DNA of 64,000 nt from Phallus indusiatus (taxonomy: Eukaryota; Basidiomycota; Agaricomycetes; Phallales; Phallaceae), in the NCBI GenBank assembly GCA_027605045.1, contig JAQFWX010000002.1, forward strand, positions 2,170,001-2,234,000, given 5' to 3'. The translations under genes and the position numbers were made by a program. Position 1 is the first letter of the stretch. Each line of letters begins with the position of its first letter. Below the pieces are notes generated by a model. That model ran no database searches. It worked only from the letters and a program-made list of their open reading frames with translations, and was not told the DNA's origin. Below are positions 11,936 through 24,356 of the stretch, piece by piece.

Positions 11936-14400
11936 CTCATTGCTTTTACAGGGAGTCTCACACTCGTGGAGCGTGTCCAGTTTGCATTTAACTAAGTCTT
12001 TCCGAGTCTCGTGACAGTTATCAAAAGGAGTTGGTATTACTTGGTAATGGTTATCCCTGCGTGCGACGGTTGTAATACTGCGTGCTAAGTAGCGTCTCAG
12101 TAAGTCTCAGTACTTCTGCCAAAGCGTTGAAACGTTGACTTGCGTGTTTGGCTTATTCCATCCACACCAGTGACCGGTTGACCGGTGACCTTGGACCCAT
12201 CTCACAGTCGAGCGCATGTTCGGATTGTCTACCAGACACTTTTCAAGCTGCTTGTGGATGATCTGTGTGATGTGTGTCCTGGTCGTGGTTAGCCAATAGT
12301 GCAGGCCAAGATTGCAGCCTTGTTGTCTGAGCCTATCGTCGCGCTATTGATGGCTTTCTGTTGCATTACCCCATAAACACCGAGACTCATACCAACAAGC
12401 TCGGCCTTGAAAGCAGTGGTATTCTTTGTTGGTGCCTAAGCGATAGCTCCAGCTCCCCGATTCTCTTCCGTGTTTGAGTAGTACTGCTGCAGCACTGACT
12501 TCGTCGTCTGTAACGGATCCGTCCGAATAAACAACGCAGGTCTTGGGGTCATTTTTGTCAGCCTCTTTTCTTTCTTCTGTGCAACCAGTTATGTTGACAT
12601 TGTCCCTGTGTTTCCAATTAGGATGTTTTCACAAGGTCTCGACCCGTCCAAACTTGTTCCTCCTATCCAAAGGTTCGCTTGAGGGCATCTATCGCCGTTG
12701 GGTAAGCATGCTGCCTGTTTATCTTGTCGTGCACGATGTGGTGGAAGATTGACAAATCGCGCAGATTCTCTTTGGCATATTTCGTCGAGCAACAACTGTG
12801 CTGTAGGAGGTCGGTGCGTGCACACATTCAGGAAGTCTGTGGGTGTTGTCCGCATGGCACTAGTGGCTAGTATGTATGTGTTCTAGTTCTTTGCTAATCC
12901 TATCGAATCCTGATGCATATTTAGCAGTTGGTTTTCGGTGAATTGGTTGGCACCAGACGCTTGCAGCGTATAGGACTTGGAGTATGACCGCCACCTTGCA
13001 CAAGTACTTACTATACGTGGGTGATGTTCCGTATTCCACTTGTGTGATGCTTCATCGGAGCTGCATGACCCAGTCTAAGCCTTCGACGTGCGTATTGGTC
13101 TGCTGCTCTTTGAATCTCAGTTCCTGATCCAAATCACTCTCATGTATATGACAGTGTTTAAAGGCGCGACTGCATAGTCTCGGGGGACGAATCCACGTCT
13201 GCACACGAGTGTCGTCCAATTTTGCTTTTGCCGTTTTCTCGTGAATAAGGTTCTAAACGAGTTGACCTGTTTGACCCACAGGTAAGTCCGGTGAGGTACT
13301 CAAAAGCCCTTTAGCCAATCAGAGGGCTCAAACCTTATGAAATCCTGGCTTCTGATTGGCTAGGACACCTCGCACGCTCGCGAAACAGCGACCTGCAGGT
13401 CAGACAGGTATACTCGTTTAGAACCTTACTCGTGAACTCCACAAGCTTCGGCTTTAGATATCTCGAAGCTAGAGCTGTGAGGTTCGGTCCATTCCCTTAC
13501 CGCGCCTTTCGGTCCGTCGAACATGCGCTGAAGCTTTGTGTGCTGCAGAAGGTTTGTCAGTAGCCAGGTATGCCACGTTATCTGCAAATTCTGTTCCTCT
13601 CTTTTGTGTGGGACTACGACCAGCCTCGAGTTGTAGATGTTGTAGCAAACGAGAGAGATAATGGGGCTTCTTGGTCAATAAGTAATCATCAAACGTAAGT
13701 CGTGTTCTTCTTCCTGCGAGTGTTTCAGCAATGTAACTGGTGTACTCCATAGGGCTTCCACACTGACCTATGTAACGCACCTGTAGTACATCTCTCATTG
13801 CGATCCCCGTATTGTTCCTTAAGTATGTCCGTCCGTGCATATTACGAAAGTGTCTCAGTGACCCAGGCAGACAGGATTCTTGCAAGTGCTATCGGCCTGT
13901 ACACGCTGGGGTTCTTCAAGTAGTTCGGGCGATCCGGCTTGCATACCGCTATCACTATGGGTTGCTTCCAGTGCTTGGGGTCGGTCTTGTGTTCGACGAT
14001 GGCTCCGATAACGGAAGCTAAACATAGCACTAGTTGATTGACACACTTCTTTGTGACGATGTTAAGACCGATGGTGATCAGAAAACGTTGTCTGACCTGG
14101 TTTCGTCTTTTGGTTTCCGTTGCCTCGAGAGCGGGTATGTCCTTTGGAAGAACCATGTGCGTGTTATATCGAGCATATCGCTGGTCTAGGTTCTCTGTTG
14201 TGAACAGGTGATTGTTACGTTCTTCGCTCCACATTGGATAATGTCTGTTGACGTCACCCAACCAGACTGTTCCCGCAAAGATCATCGCATTCACAGTTGG
14301 AAGTCAGTATGAGCGTGCAGTATCGTCCGTTTCATCCATCAATGCATCAGGATGCGCTGATTTCCTATTCTCAGCTCTTGAAAGGCGTTACGGGTACAAG
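11935..14400 (-). mobile_element. Degenerate non-LTR (LINE) retrotransposon, copy 1: EN, RT and RNase H remnants
   Basis: Read on the minus strand, the order is endonuclease, reverse transcriptase, RNase H, as in RNase-H-bearing fungal LINEs. EN is recognised by WLGDVNRHYPMW at about 14227-14276 followed by ENLDQRY. RT is recognised by DPKHWKQPIVIAVCKPDRP and NPSVYRPIALA at about 13880-13990, and by the degenerate active-site block FADNVAYLATDKP near 13560. RNase H is recognised by VVYSDGSVTDD near 12500-12550 with the glutamate-containing helix now in another frame. The segment between EN and RT is deleted, stops and frameshifts are frequent, and no long ORF survives, so it is inactive. It lies between NLR A and NLR B. 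Confidence 0.75.
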
Positions 14401-14765
14401 TGACTAGTGGTTAGTGTACTCGAGTAGTTCAGTAATGTGGCACTATACGACAACTAAGTATATATTGTAGTTATTTAATTTAGTAGCCCACATAAACAAA
14501 ATGCCTTTATATACAACTTTCAGACTGCATGAATCCAAATGAGAGCTATGTAGATCCCTGTATTGGTCAAACTACGTACCTTGATTGAACTCGACGGAGT
14601 CGTCAGGACACGGTACTCAGGGCTGATACAGATCCCAAGGACAAAAAACTCAAAGCTAAGTACATATTACGTTCGTGCTGGCTGAAGTACGAGTAATATA
14701 AGTTGGATCTATGTGTTCAGTTCGATGATTGAATCAAGTTAGAGGACTGTAGTGGAAATACACTG
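14400..14765. repeat. LINE-flanking segment duplicated at 42565-42880
   Basis: Shared features include GTGGCACTATACGACAACTA, ATGCCTTTATATACAAC and CTGTATTGGTCAAACTACGT, all found with few changes at the second LINE copy. No gene is visible. The match shows that LINE plus flank was copied as one piece. Confidence 0.55.
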
Positions 14766-16295
14766 GTGAAAGACCGCGTGATAGTTGGTGCTAATAAATC
14801 CTCAATTGTCTTCCCACGACGGCTGCAAGTGACTTTGAAGGAAAAGATTTCGGCATCACGAACGTCATCGGTTCATCGCTGACGGAACCAGAGCAACGCA
14901 GGACGATAGAGGACGATCTGTTCCTGGGATGGGAGTAGACATTGGACGATCTACAAGCGCTTCCCCATCATTGCTTCGTCGGTTGCCTGGCAATGGTTAC
15001 GTTGGTGCTATAGTAGAGGAGCTTGGCGGCGTCGAGTTGTTAGACTTCGAGCGACATAATTCTTATCTTGGTCTGCAATATTGATGCAAGAGTTGTCGCC
15101 AGGTTTTATCGTGTCTTCTCCAAAGCTAATCATATCCAAATGTTCTTCGTGTCCCAGTTCAGCTTCAACATCGGTAGCGGTATTGGTAGGCACGGGACTG
15201 ATTTTGAAAACATGACCGGACAAGCTACTACCGTGTTGGGAAATGAAAGTGTGTCACGGGTAGAAGGTATCCATGGTGAATCTGTTGGTGTTGATGTCAG
15301 TATTTGCGGGGACGAGACGTTTTCCGACATGGTGTTTGTGATGCAGATATGGAAGGTACCTTTGGAAACGCATTCAGATCCGATGAAGTTGGGAAGCAAC
15401 CATGTAAGCTAAATGAATTGAGTTAACGTCAACGAGAACAAAAGACAATGACGATTACATACCGAACCCATCCACTAGCTCTAATTCTCTCAATCCGAAC
15501 TGCGTGTCCATGTCCATTGAGAGCCATTCATATTTCGTCATCCCGCAACATTAGCAGAATTACTGCAACTGTATCTAGGTTCACCGGCGGCGATGATGTA
15601 GTCTTATAAGTAGTCCACCGAGCTCTAATAGACTAGCAAGAGCGCCACCAACGTAGGTCTACAAGAGTACTATATCTTCATTGGGAGGGACAAACGAAAT
15701 TTCGGGGGTATCCCCAAGGCTCTGTTGAGCTTCAAAGCGTTTGGACGGTTCGTAAAAGGCGAATGAGCGTCAGCGATGAAACGAGAACGGTGCTCCGTGC
15801 GTCCGTTCCCACCGACCCTTGGCCATAACTGGATATCGACATCAACGTTCAAAACCCATATTTTCTTATCCTGATGAGCACGCACCTAATTTGGGGATGG
15901 TACTGACCGAGCCGAGATTGGCTTGGAGATGTTAGGTCGTACGTAATACGTATCTCAGAATATTGGCGCGTCCTGGGTGCAAGCCCTGGGCCTACGTTTT
16001 CACGTTCACCGACATATCCTGTTTTCAGAAAACACAAGGCGATGTGTTCAAGAACACTAGCAGCATAACCGCATTCGGATCCGGCAGCGATAACGGCAGC
16101 TGAATAGGTAGCCCACCTAACTCAGATCTAGCCACCGAAAGCATTACTGACGTGGGCTCTTCATTACATAATGCAGGAGGAAATATAAAGCAAAAATAAA
16201 ATACAAATACAGGGTCCTTTTTACGAATAAGAGCTAATACAGAAAGAATGAACGTGTTGAAAGTGCACGATATGGTCGTAAGGGATGAATTAATG
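14765..16295 (-). repeat. R-unit copy 5, ending next to the TIR element
   Basis: Related most closely to 42880-44060. A clear minus-strand intron-like segment lies at 15409-15462 (54 nt): GTATGTAATCG at its 5' end, TTTAG at its 3' end. The adjacent exon-like minus frame (15130-15399) reads CITNTMSENVSSP. A second partial copy (block CCGGCAGCGATAACGGCAGC near 16078) follows. No protein family was recognised. Confidence 0.55.
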
Positions 16296-16742
16296 AGTAC
16301 TCTAGAGTCTATAGAGTTATCTAAACTCTGAGGGGGGCTATGGGAATTTGCCGCGCAGCCTCCCGCGCTCACGCGGCCCATTACTGCGCCAACCAAAAAC
16401 TTTCATATTTTTGTTTAAAAGTATAACAAAAGTATAACAAACGAGTTACAAGCTAGAGATTAAGAGTTTATGATTTATGTGTGATGAATTTATCTTGCAC
16501 TAATATCTAGTTTCATTCTTAACGTTGAAGGTGCTGACTGAGGCCAACTTTGCTGCAGCAGTCTAGCAGAACCATGATTTTCAAGTTTTCGAGCTGTTCA
16601 GAGGATGAGTCCTATATTTTTTAAAGTACTAATATTGGAATAATCCCAAAATTCTTCTTCAAAGAATTGCTGCAGTAATTTTCTGCCCCCAGTGAATTGA
16701 TGCAGTAATCTTCTGCTCTCGGTGAATTGCTGCGGTAATCTT

Positions 16743-17510
16743 CAGGCTATGGGAATTTACCGCGCGAGCTGCTGCGCTAGTGAACTTTTGAAGTAAAAGA
16801 AAACTAGAATTTGTATATAGCACTGCTCGAAAAATATAGCTCTTTATATACATATTAAAAGGAATTTCAAGTTGCTGGCTACCAGTATTTTAGTAAGATA
16901 GAGATAGCACATTATTGCTATCATGATGAATATTTTTCATTGCAGGCAAAATATTATGCGCACAATATATATACACAAGATATACAAAATTTTCTCTTTT
17001 CTACTGAACGGTGTTTACACAACACTACTACAACAATTCAATATCGAACATTAGTTCAAGCTTGAAAGTGCTCTCAGAAAGTTGCCGCGGTAATCTCCCT
17101 CGGAAAATTGCTGCGTTAAAATACAGGAATTTACTGCAGCAATTTTCCGAGGAGATTACCGCGGCAATTCTCCGAAACGAAAGATTAACATATTGCTGCA
17201 GTAGAGCGAGCAATGGCGCTTTTAACATTGAATAGACACCATACCAGCTGTAAACATTTATTGCACATGTATGCACAATATGTAATAAAGTGGGAACATG
17301 CAGAATTTTTCGTTTCGGAGAATTGCCGCGGTAATCTCCCTCGGAAAATTGTTGCGTTAAATTCCTGTACTTTAACGCAACAATTTTCCGAGGGAGATTA
17401 CAGCGGCAACTTTCTGAGAGCACATTCAAGCTTGAACATTGTTGTTGCAAACGTCTTTTCAAACTGGCGTGATTGCTTGCGCATTGAATAAATTCTCAAG
17501 GCCCAATCAC
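16743..17510. mobile_element. Nested relative of the surrounding TIR element
   Basis: Left end GGCTATGGGAATTTACCGCG at 16743 and right end AATTCTCAAGGCCC near 17495-17508 repeat the termini of the enclosing element in the same arrangement. Flanks (aatcttca and aatcacta) agree at five of eight positions, which could be a decayed target duplication. The interior is dominated by the palindrome at 17052-17440. No coding capacity was seen. Confidence 0.45.
17052..17440. repeat. Large palindrome with nested hairpins
   Basis: Arm 17052-17190 is the inverted complement of arm 17318-17440. Outer ends are GTTCAAGCTTGAA (17054) and TTCAAGCTTGAAC (17425). Each arm is itself a hairpin built from GCCGCGGTAATCTCCCTCGG followed by AAAATTGCTGCGTTAA and its inverted copy. 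The spacer 17191-17317 is AT-rich and non-coding. The ORFs called across this stretch are readings through inverted repeats and are not genes. Confidence 0.8.
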
Positions 17511-18059
17511 TAGCATGGCTGTACTTCGCCACCACAACTGCTGCAGCAGTCACTCGAGCTCAAGGGCAACCTATTTCTGCCTCCTTGTGTTGTGATCTGG
17601 GGTCAGTCAGCACACTTATAAGGGTCCATTCACTGTGATTGGATTATGGATAGGCTAGCCTGAGTGTGAGAGGGTAGCTAGTGGCTGGTGAGGGCAGGTA
17701 GGCAAGCATTGAGGGAAGATGGCGGGGAATTCAAAGTATATACGACATGTATATACATAACTTCAACTATCTAACATTTTTTAAATCCCAAATATACGCG
17801 AAAATGGCCCCTCTGAACACCCTAAGATACCTGCTGCCCTCCTGCATGACGCCTGCAAGCCGGACAGCACATTCACTCTCTAGACCGCGATTTTGAAGGC
17901 CAAATCCTGCTTCAAAACAAGTTGGTGACCGCGCTGCTTTTCGCGCATTATAACGCTGCGATTCAGCCTCAAAAAAAAAACTTCGTGAGATTTGCGCGGC
18001 AGTGTGCCGCGTCAGCGCGGGAGGCGGCGCGGTAAATTCTCAAGGCCCCTCTGAGGGAC

Positions 18060-19306
18060 TGTGACTTTGTGACGAAAAGGCTTACTGCGCACTCAAGCAA
18101 GAACGTTCAGACTTTTCTCATACTTAACAAATGCGAAGGCTGACGCTGTACCCAGACAGACCTCTTTATCTAGCGAGGCTTCAGAGTAAAGGTGATAATT
18201 TCGCCTTCGTGGACCGAGTTGGATGGCCTCATTGCCATTGTACGCCGCCTGCAAGCCGCCTGGCACTAGATGGGTCCGGTCTTCTGTCACGATAAATTCA
18301 GAATCTCTGAGGGAGTTTTCTTGTTTGGAGGAAACCTAATGACGTGGATGAATTAGATGCGTGCTTATAGGGCGGATGGAGCAGCCGGCAATGACAGCGC
18401 GGGAAAAAAGAAAACGGCTTTGAATAGCAGAAATTGTTATTAGGAACTGTTATTAGGAAACCTTTTAGAAGGAAATTGGAAAGAAGGTTCGGCTACCACT
18501 CTTTATGCACTTGATATTTATCTTTCTAAAACAGACTTTATTATCTTCGTCTCCGCTACCGTTTGTCTTGTCTTCTCAGGTCTTCTGCGTGTTAATATCA
18601 CTGGTGCTCTTCCTTGTACCCTTGGCCTACGAATAGGATTAACTTTGACCGTAGATCAAAGCTGTTAATCGCTGGAATCTGTTCGGAACTCGAGTACGAT
18701 CAGACTGCTACCTCTCAGCCCGCCCAGACCCATTTTCACTCCCAGCTTCTGTCCTAACCTTACACATTCGGTGGAATCTCTTTGTAGCACGCCGCTATCC
18801 AATGAGTGAGGTTACAAAAGATAGGTCATTTATGCTGGATGGTAGGCTCCAACACCTCTTGAAAATTGCCGCACTTTTCTTGTAAAGTCTCCTCTTCTGT
18901 CTACTCTCGACATAGGGCACGAAGCAGAACGCGGATCATACAGTCTTTTCAGTGTCATAGGTAATAGATGAAGCCGTCACTGAGTCTTCAAGTACCAAGC
19001 CTCATTGCGTAGTATCTCCTCTGTTTTCCGCGTTGGTGCAGCCAATTCCGGGGATATCGTGAATCAATTAAGAGTCAAAAACCACCGGGGAATGAACAAA
19101 GTATTGAAAAAAAGTTAAGCATATCTTCCTTTAATAGCTTTCTTCAGCCTTTTCCTTCTTTCAACCAAAGCAATATCTTCTCCAAACGTCTCATCCCCAG
19201 TAATTCCTACATCGCTCATTGGTTCGACGTCGTCGGACCTTCGTTCATCTCGACCTTGGACCAAGTCACGTTCCAAGAGGACACGTTACAGCCGTGGATC
19301 AGCTTC
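18060..19306. other. 3' side of NLR B: diverged flank and possible replacement C-terminal exon
   Basis: Unlike other NLRs, B is followed by a diverged flank. At 18110-18300 a minus frame (EFIVTEDRTHLVPGG, IQLGPRRRN) resembles parts of the 3' flanks of C (31.8 kb) and D (44.3 kb). At 19115-19290 a minus frame reads RRSDDVEPMSDVGITGDETF, then ERRKRLKKAIKGRYA and a stop. It is preceded by a GTAAGA motif at the point where B loses similarity to its paralogues. The remaining sequence shows nothing recognisable. Confidence 0.35.
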
Positions 19307-22300
19307 TCAGAAACGAAATCTTACGGTTGGGTCAGTGACCCAACCGTTAAACGGAAGCTTGTTTAGCGCAATGTCCTTCTCCAGGTCCCAGAGTCGAAAT
19401 TGTCCTCGGTTTTTGATGGATATCAACGCAACGTATTTTCGATTTGAAGAGAATGTCGGAGCACTATATGTATCTGAAGGTTTGATGACGTATGTACCCG
19501 TCGTGTGATCCAAAATGCGAATTGTGTATGTGTCACGCGATTTAGCAGAACACACGCATATATACGCGTTATTGGAAGAGATGGAGATCGAATGGATACA
19601 TGAATCATGTGGAAAGGGTCCCTTTATAGTTTTTCGTGATTTCGAATCCTGTTCCTCGATGAAGGCATATCCGTTTGATTGATACGCAACCCAGAACGTA
19701 GTTTCTGATGGAGAGAAATCAAGAGCAGTTACCAAGTTTGATGATCTACTGCGGCTGACCAAAGTACGGGTACGGACATCCCATATTTTAATGTTGTTTT
19801 TGTAATCACAACTGATTAGATAGTCACCAGTCATAGAAAATGCAAGAATATGCAGTCGTTGGCCCGAATTGTCCAACATGAGCTCCTTCTTTTCATCGAC
19901 GTTCCAGAGATAAAGCGCTTCGGCATGAGTATAAACTATGGACCAGTGATTATTTTCCGGAGAGACTTCAAGTAGTCCACCCATCATAAGATCAATTTTA
20001 ACTTGACTATCCTGAGAGACAGTCATTCCCGTACTGTCCTGTATTCGAATGCGACCTCTTCCCATCAAACCGTAATGCTCCTTCCAAATAAGATGTCGAA
20101 CTTTGAGCCAGGCTTTGCAAGTATGTGGATACAGATTCATCCATTCTTCAGCATCATCATCGTCTTCCCCACCCTGGGCCTCCTGATCGAAGTCATCCCA
20201 TGCTAAGACATACGTTGTATTGTCTTTGAACATAGCGAATGCTATGTACTTCGAGTCCGATGATAGAGTGATTAGATCGACGTGGCGATTTTGTCTCACA
20301 AACCGCTGTGAGACTTCTCCTGTGGATATGTTCCAGATCCAGCGCTTCTTTCCTTCAGAACCGAGCATATATTCTCGATTTGCGGAAAAGGTACACGTTA
20401 CTTTGTGCGACTCTGGGACAAGCTTGTGGACTAGCTTTCCTGTTTGTATGTCCCTGACTTCGTAAGCAGAATTGGTACGGGTGACGATGTGTTTATCGCT
20501 GATTGCCACTAGTTCCCAAAAATTGGTAATCGGCGCAAACGGGATGAATGCCCTCTTTTGAGTATCCCAAAGACGCAACATCCCATCATGATGACGAGAT
20601 CGAAAGCCAAAAAATCTTCCACTTGGGGAGAACGTGTTTTTGAACTGGTATGAATTATCTTCGAAGAGTTTGACATGAGTCTTTCTCTCATAAAATGTCA
20701 AATCTGATGGCGTACGAAGACACAATAACGTCCATCAGGAGAGATAATGTAATAGTCAAGAAGTCCCTTTGGGCCAAGTTTTTTATTGGAGTCATATACA
20801 ACCTTCCCCGTCTTTATTTCCCAAGTCAGAATACTTGCATCGCTGAAAGAACAGTAAACCTGTTCTCCGTTCAACGAAAATACCACATCGCATACGGCAG
20901 TTCGCATATTAGCTTTAGGGCTCGCTTGGCGGAGAATTTCACCAGTGACATAATCCCACACCCCTAAATCTCCATTGTCAAAGCCAGTCGCGATTTGTCT
21001 GCCTTTGAGGGAGAACGCGACCACGGTTGGGTATGCTGAAGGGTGTCTGTGCATAATACTGTCTTTAACACGAGGCCAGAGTGTTATAGGTTGACCGACA
21101 TCCATGCTGAGAAGCTGTGGGTATTGAGGGGAATAGTGTAGTGGGGATAAGAATGATTCACTAGGGATGTAAGGAAGGGCGGAAAGGTAAAGATGCGGTG
21201 TGCTTTCCGTCATCATCCTTCCAAACTCGAAAGCGAATTGTGATGCCTCGGCTGCTCCAGAGGCTAATCCAGGGACCGTATCCTACAAAATCTAATTGTC
21301 AGATGTTATTACCCCTATAAAGATAAAAAAAAATATTGACCTTTGTTTTATTTTTTAGGATCTGCATCCCATAACGACCATGGTCAACCTCTCCCAAAAG
21401 ACTAAGTACTTCAAACAAGTACAGCAATTTATAACACATCAAATCGTAAATTTGATCCAGAATTCCGTCGGAAAGGCTCGAGTACTCCAAATGGTATGCC
21501 CAAAAACAACATGAATATGACAAGTATGATGGAACTGCTTCTGCTACTCGGGAATCAAAATTTGGGATGTCTCGATTGCGCAAGTATGATGTTTCGAGTC
21601 CGCATATGTTGAACCGGAGCATTCTGTTCATGACCTGTAAACACGCGTGTGTGAAAGAGCTTTGGTCCGACGTATCGATGTAATACCGATTTGGAGTCCC
21701 CGGCTTTTGTTCGGGACTGAGGAAGAAGTCAAAAAGCGAGGTATGTATTGGCCGAAGTTTGAGAGCGGGTTCATTGATGCCAACAAACAAGGAATTCAAT
21801 AGCTTCAATACAACTTTGACGTCCTGACTGTCCCCACAAATAGGTCCAAAAAATGCTTGCAGGTCCAAGACTGAAAGTGGCTTCCGTGCAACTATAACTG
21901 CCCCAACGCATTTTTTCAAAAGAATAAGATAGCTATCAAATTGACAGCCTGACTGGGAATCAAGAATTTGATGGTACATCTCGTACAAGGAAGTCACTGG
22001 TTTCGAAAGGACGGTCCTTAGTCGCTGCGCCGCTTCTAATTTTTCGAGTTCTAGAATATAGCTGCATGCAATTTTCGCCCATTGAAAAAGACCCTGAGCC
22101 TTTTGGGCTAATGAAAAATGCCATTTTCTGTCCACGGTAGCCAGGATCTCTGCCACGCCAGATAGCTCGAAAGAAATGAATTGTTGAATGTCGCTTAGTG
22201 TATCAGCGGAGTCAACGTCTGCCATGTTCTTACAGAGAACGTTTGAATGTTGATGAAATCGTTCGATGTCGTGTTCGGGACGAGACGTTATGATGATACG

Positions 22301-24356
22301 ATAATTGCTTGGAAGCTCTAAGCTTCTTTTAAAAAGTAAGTGCAAGAGAACCTTGCGATCCGTTGGGTCACCGCTCTCGTCCAAGGCATCTATGATGATA
22401 ACCATTCGCTTAGTCGTCCCTTTCGACGGTTTGATAATCATTTCATTGAACTGCGTTTCGGGATTCGGCGACTTTCTTATCGAAATGTCCTTGACAACCT
22501 GTACAAGATTTCGTTTCCACAACACATTTCGATCAGCCAAGTTGCGAGAAATGGTGCTAAATAAGAACCTGATCATTCCTTTGTTACTTCGATTGAAGCA
22601 AAAGAATGATCCAAGCCGATCGTTTAGATTTTTTGCAACTGTGTGAGCGACCGCGGATTTCCCAGTTCCTGCCTGTCCGCTGAGGATGAGAACACGTTCT
22701 GTCGGATTTTTGTTAACCCACTCCTCTATCTCTTTGATGAGCGTTTCCCGAGTTCCTTTCAGGCATTTTTTCCCCTCTACAAGTCCGACATCGCTGGCAT
22801 ATGGTATATCGCTAAGGAGATTCAAAATCTCTGAGAGTTATATCTTATGAATCAGATACACGTACTAGTGGACGACAAACACTTACCAATATTTGATGCT
22901 ATATTGAGCAACAAGAGATCTCGATTGTTTTCCAAGATTTGGTCCAGTGATGTCTTGAGATCCGAAATTCTGCTGTTCAAAATTGGCCCCTTTATAACAT
23001 TGGTGGCTAAATAAAACATCAAACAGCGGCTCGTATTGATTTAAAGACGGAGAGAAAAAGGAAAAAGTAGCTACCTAAATTATTCTCAACGTAATCCTTG
23101 ATAAATTCGACGCATTCGCAAGTTTTATCGATAAGAAGTCTCAATTGATCGGTTCGGATGTCTCTAAGAACAGACAGTCGGTCCGCTTCGTCTATGTATT
23201 CGTAAATAAACAACAATTTCTCCAGTAATTCTTTGATATTGTTTGTCCGAGTGTTATAAGCCTGGAGAATCTGACCGAGGGGTAAGCTAATGTAAAAAGT
23301 AGAAGTGCTCTCACTGGCACTCACATTTGGAATTATTGAAACAATGCTCCAAATTTGTGTTGAACATGCACTGAGGTGTGCGGTCAAAAGACGTCATATT
23401 AATGATTTGTAGTTTACATACCTGAGGTGTGCGGTCAAAAGACGTCAGTCTTTTGCCCGTCACCCCAGGTTACATGTAACGCGTCGTGACGCGTGTTTAC
23501 TATCTAACGCGTGATTGTATTGTAATTCCAACAATTTGCTGGGCCCATGGATTCAGCTATCTTACTATTTAGGATTAATTTACGTGCTAGAAACAATCCA
23601 ACGAACCGACGCAACAGGATCTATTGCCGCCTTTACAATTCCGAGATATGTGAGAAACGCCACCCAGGGCTTTCTTCCCGCAAAATAGACATGCTCGCTC
23701 TGCTGCTTTGCTTTGTCGAGAATATCTCCGAAGCGATCCTGTTTGACCTTGAAGCTAAGCTGACTCTTGTCGCGTAACTCAAAGTTACAAATTCCTAGGA
23801 TAATTATTTGAAAGTTATACGAAAGAGAATACTAATAGAAAATGAAACTTGTGAAACGTACCGGACGATATGATAGTCGTAAACTCTCCGATAGTCTTCA
23901 GCTCGTCATTTCCCCCCATTTCCCCCTTTTTCTGCCTTTTCTCCTTTTTCGTAAGTATCTTGACGTTAATGGTGAGCTTGGCGCTGATATCAAAGCTATT
24001 CGAATTGACTGGTCAGTCAAACCGCCAGTGAATTTTTCAAATCTGAGAACTTTACAGAATCTGTTCGCTCCATGTAACCTGATTTTTGTCAAATCTTCCT
24101 TCAGCTGACAATTTCAATAGCTCGCTATCGCCATCGATAGTTTTGATAATTTCGATTATGAAGATTCGTTTGTGAATCTTGAAGTAAGGAATTGGAGGAT
24201 TTGTCAGTTTAATATCTGGAAAATATTGATTTTAAAGATGCAGTCTAGGTCCCGTAAATGATATTTTCGTACCGAAAATCGTATATCGATACTGCTCCAG
24301 CCTGCGAGAAAAAAAATAATCATTTTGCTAGCACATATTGATAAATCTACTGACAT
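19307..24356 (-). pseudogene. NLR B: C2-like/NACHT/WD40 paralogue, broken by solo LTR, frameshift and truncation
   Basis: Recognisable exons by comparison with A and C are 19307..21282 (WD40), 21341..22830 (NACHT, P-loop GQAGTGKS, Walker B VIIIDALDE), 22887..23006, 23075..23270 (196 nt, same length as in A and C), 23325..23556 (exon 6 plus insertion), and an exon around 23590-23800 encoding a readable QLSFKVKQDRF segment. Exon 6 contains a 176-bp solo LTR; removing it and one 5-bp target copy leaves exactly the 51 nt seen in the paralogues. The WD40 exon has a one-base frameshift near 20700-20730. It ends at a stop about 300 residues before the family C-terminus, so the last blades and the ECKK end are missing. 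The probable first exon (ATGTCA near 24356) does not keep frame with exon 2. The sequence is closest to the N-terminal half of C. At least three lesions make a functional full-length product unlikely. Confidence 0.82.
23358..23533. mobile_element. Solo LTR inserted in exon 6 of NLR B
   Basis: The 176-bp segment begins TGTTG and ends CAACA and is flanked by the 5-bp direct repeat ATTTG (23353-23357 and 23534-23538), the hallmark of LTR retrotransposon insertion. It contains an internal 26-bp direct repeat (CTGAGGTGTGCGGTCAAAAG... at about 23371 and 23422) and several ACGCG motifs. No internal retrotransposon sequence remains, so it is a solo LTR left by recombination. Excising it with one target copy restores the 51-nt exon shared by the paralogues. 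Confidence 0.85.

Larger units (their letters stand above)
16334..18048. mobile_element. Terminal-inverted-repeat DNA element, non-autonomous, 8-bp target duplication
   Basis: Both ends carry an imperfect inverted repeat of about 45 bp: left GGGGCTATGGGAATTTGCCG..., right reverse complement GGGCCTTGAGAATTTACCGC..., both continuing through a CCTCCCGCGCT core. The 8-bp direct repeat CTCTGAGG flanks the element exactly (16326-16333 and 18049-18056). An 8-bp duplication is typical of hAT-class and a few other cut-and-paste transposons. No transposase-like ORF is present, so the element is non-autonomous. The interior holds a second, nested copy of similar ends and a large palindrome. Superfamily assignment to hAT is inference from the target-site length only. 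Confidence 0.68.

Noticed and set aside
17052..17440. CRISPR-like repeated units
   Set aside because: Repeats are inverted, not direct and evenly spaced, and the genome is eukaryotic.
17028..17491. Long ORFs on both strands
   Set aside because: They are produced by the inverted-repeat structure, which is open on both strands.
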